A program made the position numbers and the translations under genes. DNA of 6,006 nt from Pseudomonadota bacterium (GTDB taxonomy: Bacteria > Pseudomonadota > Alphaproteobacteria > Rhodospirillales > 2-02-FULL-58-16), in assembly GCA_022572335.1 (NCBI GenBank), contig JACZWD010000163.1, forward strand, positions 1 to 6,006, in the 5' to 3' direction. Positions 5,898 to 6,006 of this stretch are shown piece after piece. The first letter of the stretch is position 1; the number at the start of each line of letters is the position of its first letter. The notes below the pieces were generated by a model that saw nothing but the letters and a program-made list of their open reading frames with translations, was not told the DNA's origin and ran no database searches.

Positions 5898-6006
5898 ATT
5901 GCGCCCATACGACGGCGTTGCGAGGTTTCCGGCTAGGAGCGCGTCGCGCCGTGGTGTGCATGCACCACAAGCGGCGCGCGACGACGCCGGGGGCCGCGGG
6001 GGCGTC
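5880..6006 (+). mobile_element. MITE-like palindromic element, copy 2 (partial, cut by window end)
   Basis: This is a direct repeat of positions 1-127, with position n of copy 1 at 5879+n. The outer 22 bases and the block from CATACGA through the 5' arm of hairpin A are identical. Differences cluster at the inner edge of the terminal repeat, in the hairpin tip (GTGGTGTGCATGCACCAC) and in the 3' arm (5987-6006). It overlaps the last 18 nt of the terC-like gene and provides its stop codon. The flank just outside reads CGCAA, unlike the TA next to copy 1. The right end lies beyond the window. Confidence 0.85.

Noticed and set aside
1..6006. CRISPR array, tRNA or rRNA gene, integrase attachment site
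   Set aside because: There are no regularly spaced short repeats, no tRNA-like or rRNA sequence and no integrase gene. The two long repeats are one dispersed element, not an array.

Overview
The window is GC-rich bacterial chromosomal DNA. The gene content (a complete TRAP transporter of the mannitol/chloroaromatic, FcbT/TakP-like type, an amidase-signature amidase and a YjbE-type TerC protein) and the strong preference for G/C at third codon positions fit a proteobacterium, most likely an alphaproteobacterium. That placement is an inference; nothing here fixes the genus.

Layout. Positions 1-264 hold a complete, gene-less palindromic element (copy 1) with 33-bp terminal inverted repeats and internal hairpins. 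From 264 to 3437 on the minus strand, reading right to left, lies a TRAP transporter operon: dctP (periplasmic binding protein, 3437-2331), a structured 256-nt spacer, dctQ (small membrane subunit, 2074-1577) and dctM (large permease, 1580-264). dctQ and dctM overlap by a TTGA stop/start. A 361-nt divergent intergenic region (3438-3798), visibly richer in A/T than the genes, separates dctP from an oppositely oriented pair: an amidase (3799-5235) and, 2 nt later, a TerC/YjbE-family membrane protein (5238-5897). A second copy of the palindromic element starts at 5880 and runs off the window end at 6006.

The transporter probably imports an organic acid using the sodium gradient. The amidase hydrolyses an unknown amide, so the divergent units could form a small uptake and catabolism locus, but the substrate cannot be read from sequence. 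The TerC protein probably handles metal ions (Mn2+ efflux in studied relatives); its link to the amidase may be only co-transcription.

The most interesting part is the repeat. Two direct copies bracket the 5.6-kb gene block, and each touches the last codons of the neighbouring gene. The terC stop codon lies inside copy 2, adding the residues VAFIS. The final G of the dctM TAG stop is the outermost base of copy 1. Copy 1 can be folded almost end to end into a multi-branch structure. Differences between the copies largely keep the pairing (one A-T to G-C compensatory change and several wobble-preserving A-to-G changes), which suggests the folded form matters. No transposase is present, so this looks like a non-autonomous MITE-like or REP/BIME-like element that I cannot assign to a named family.
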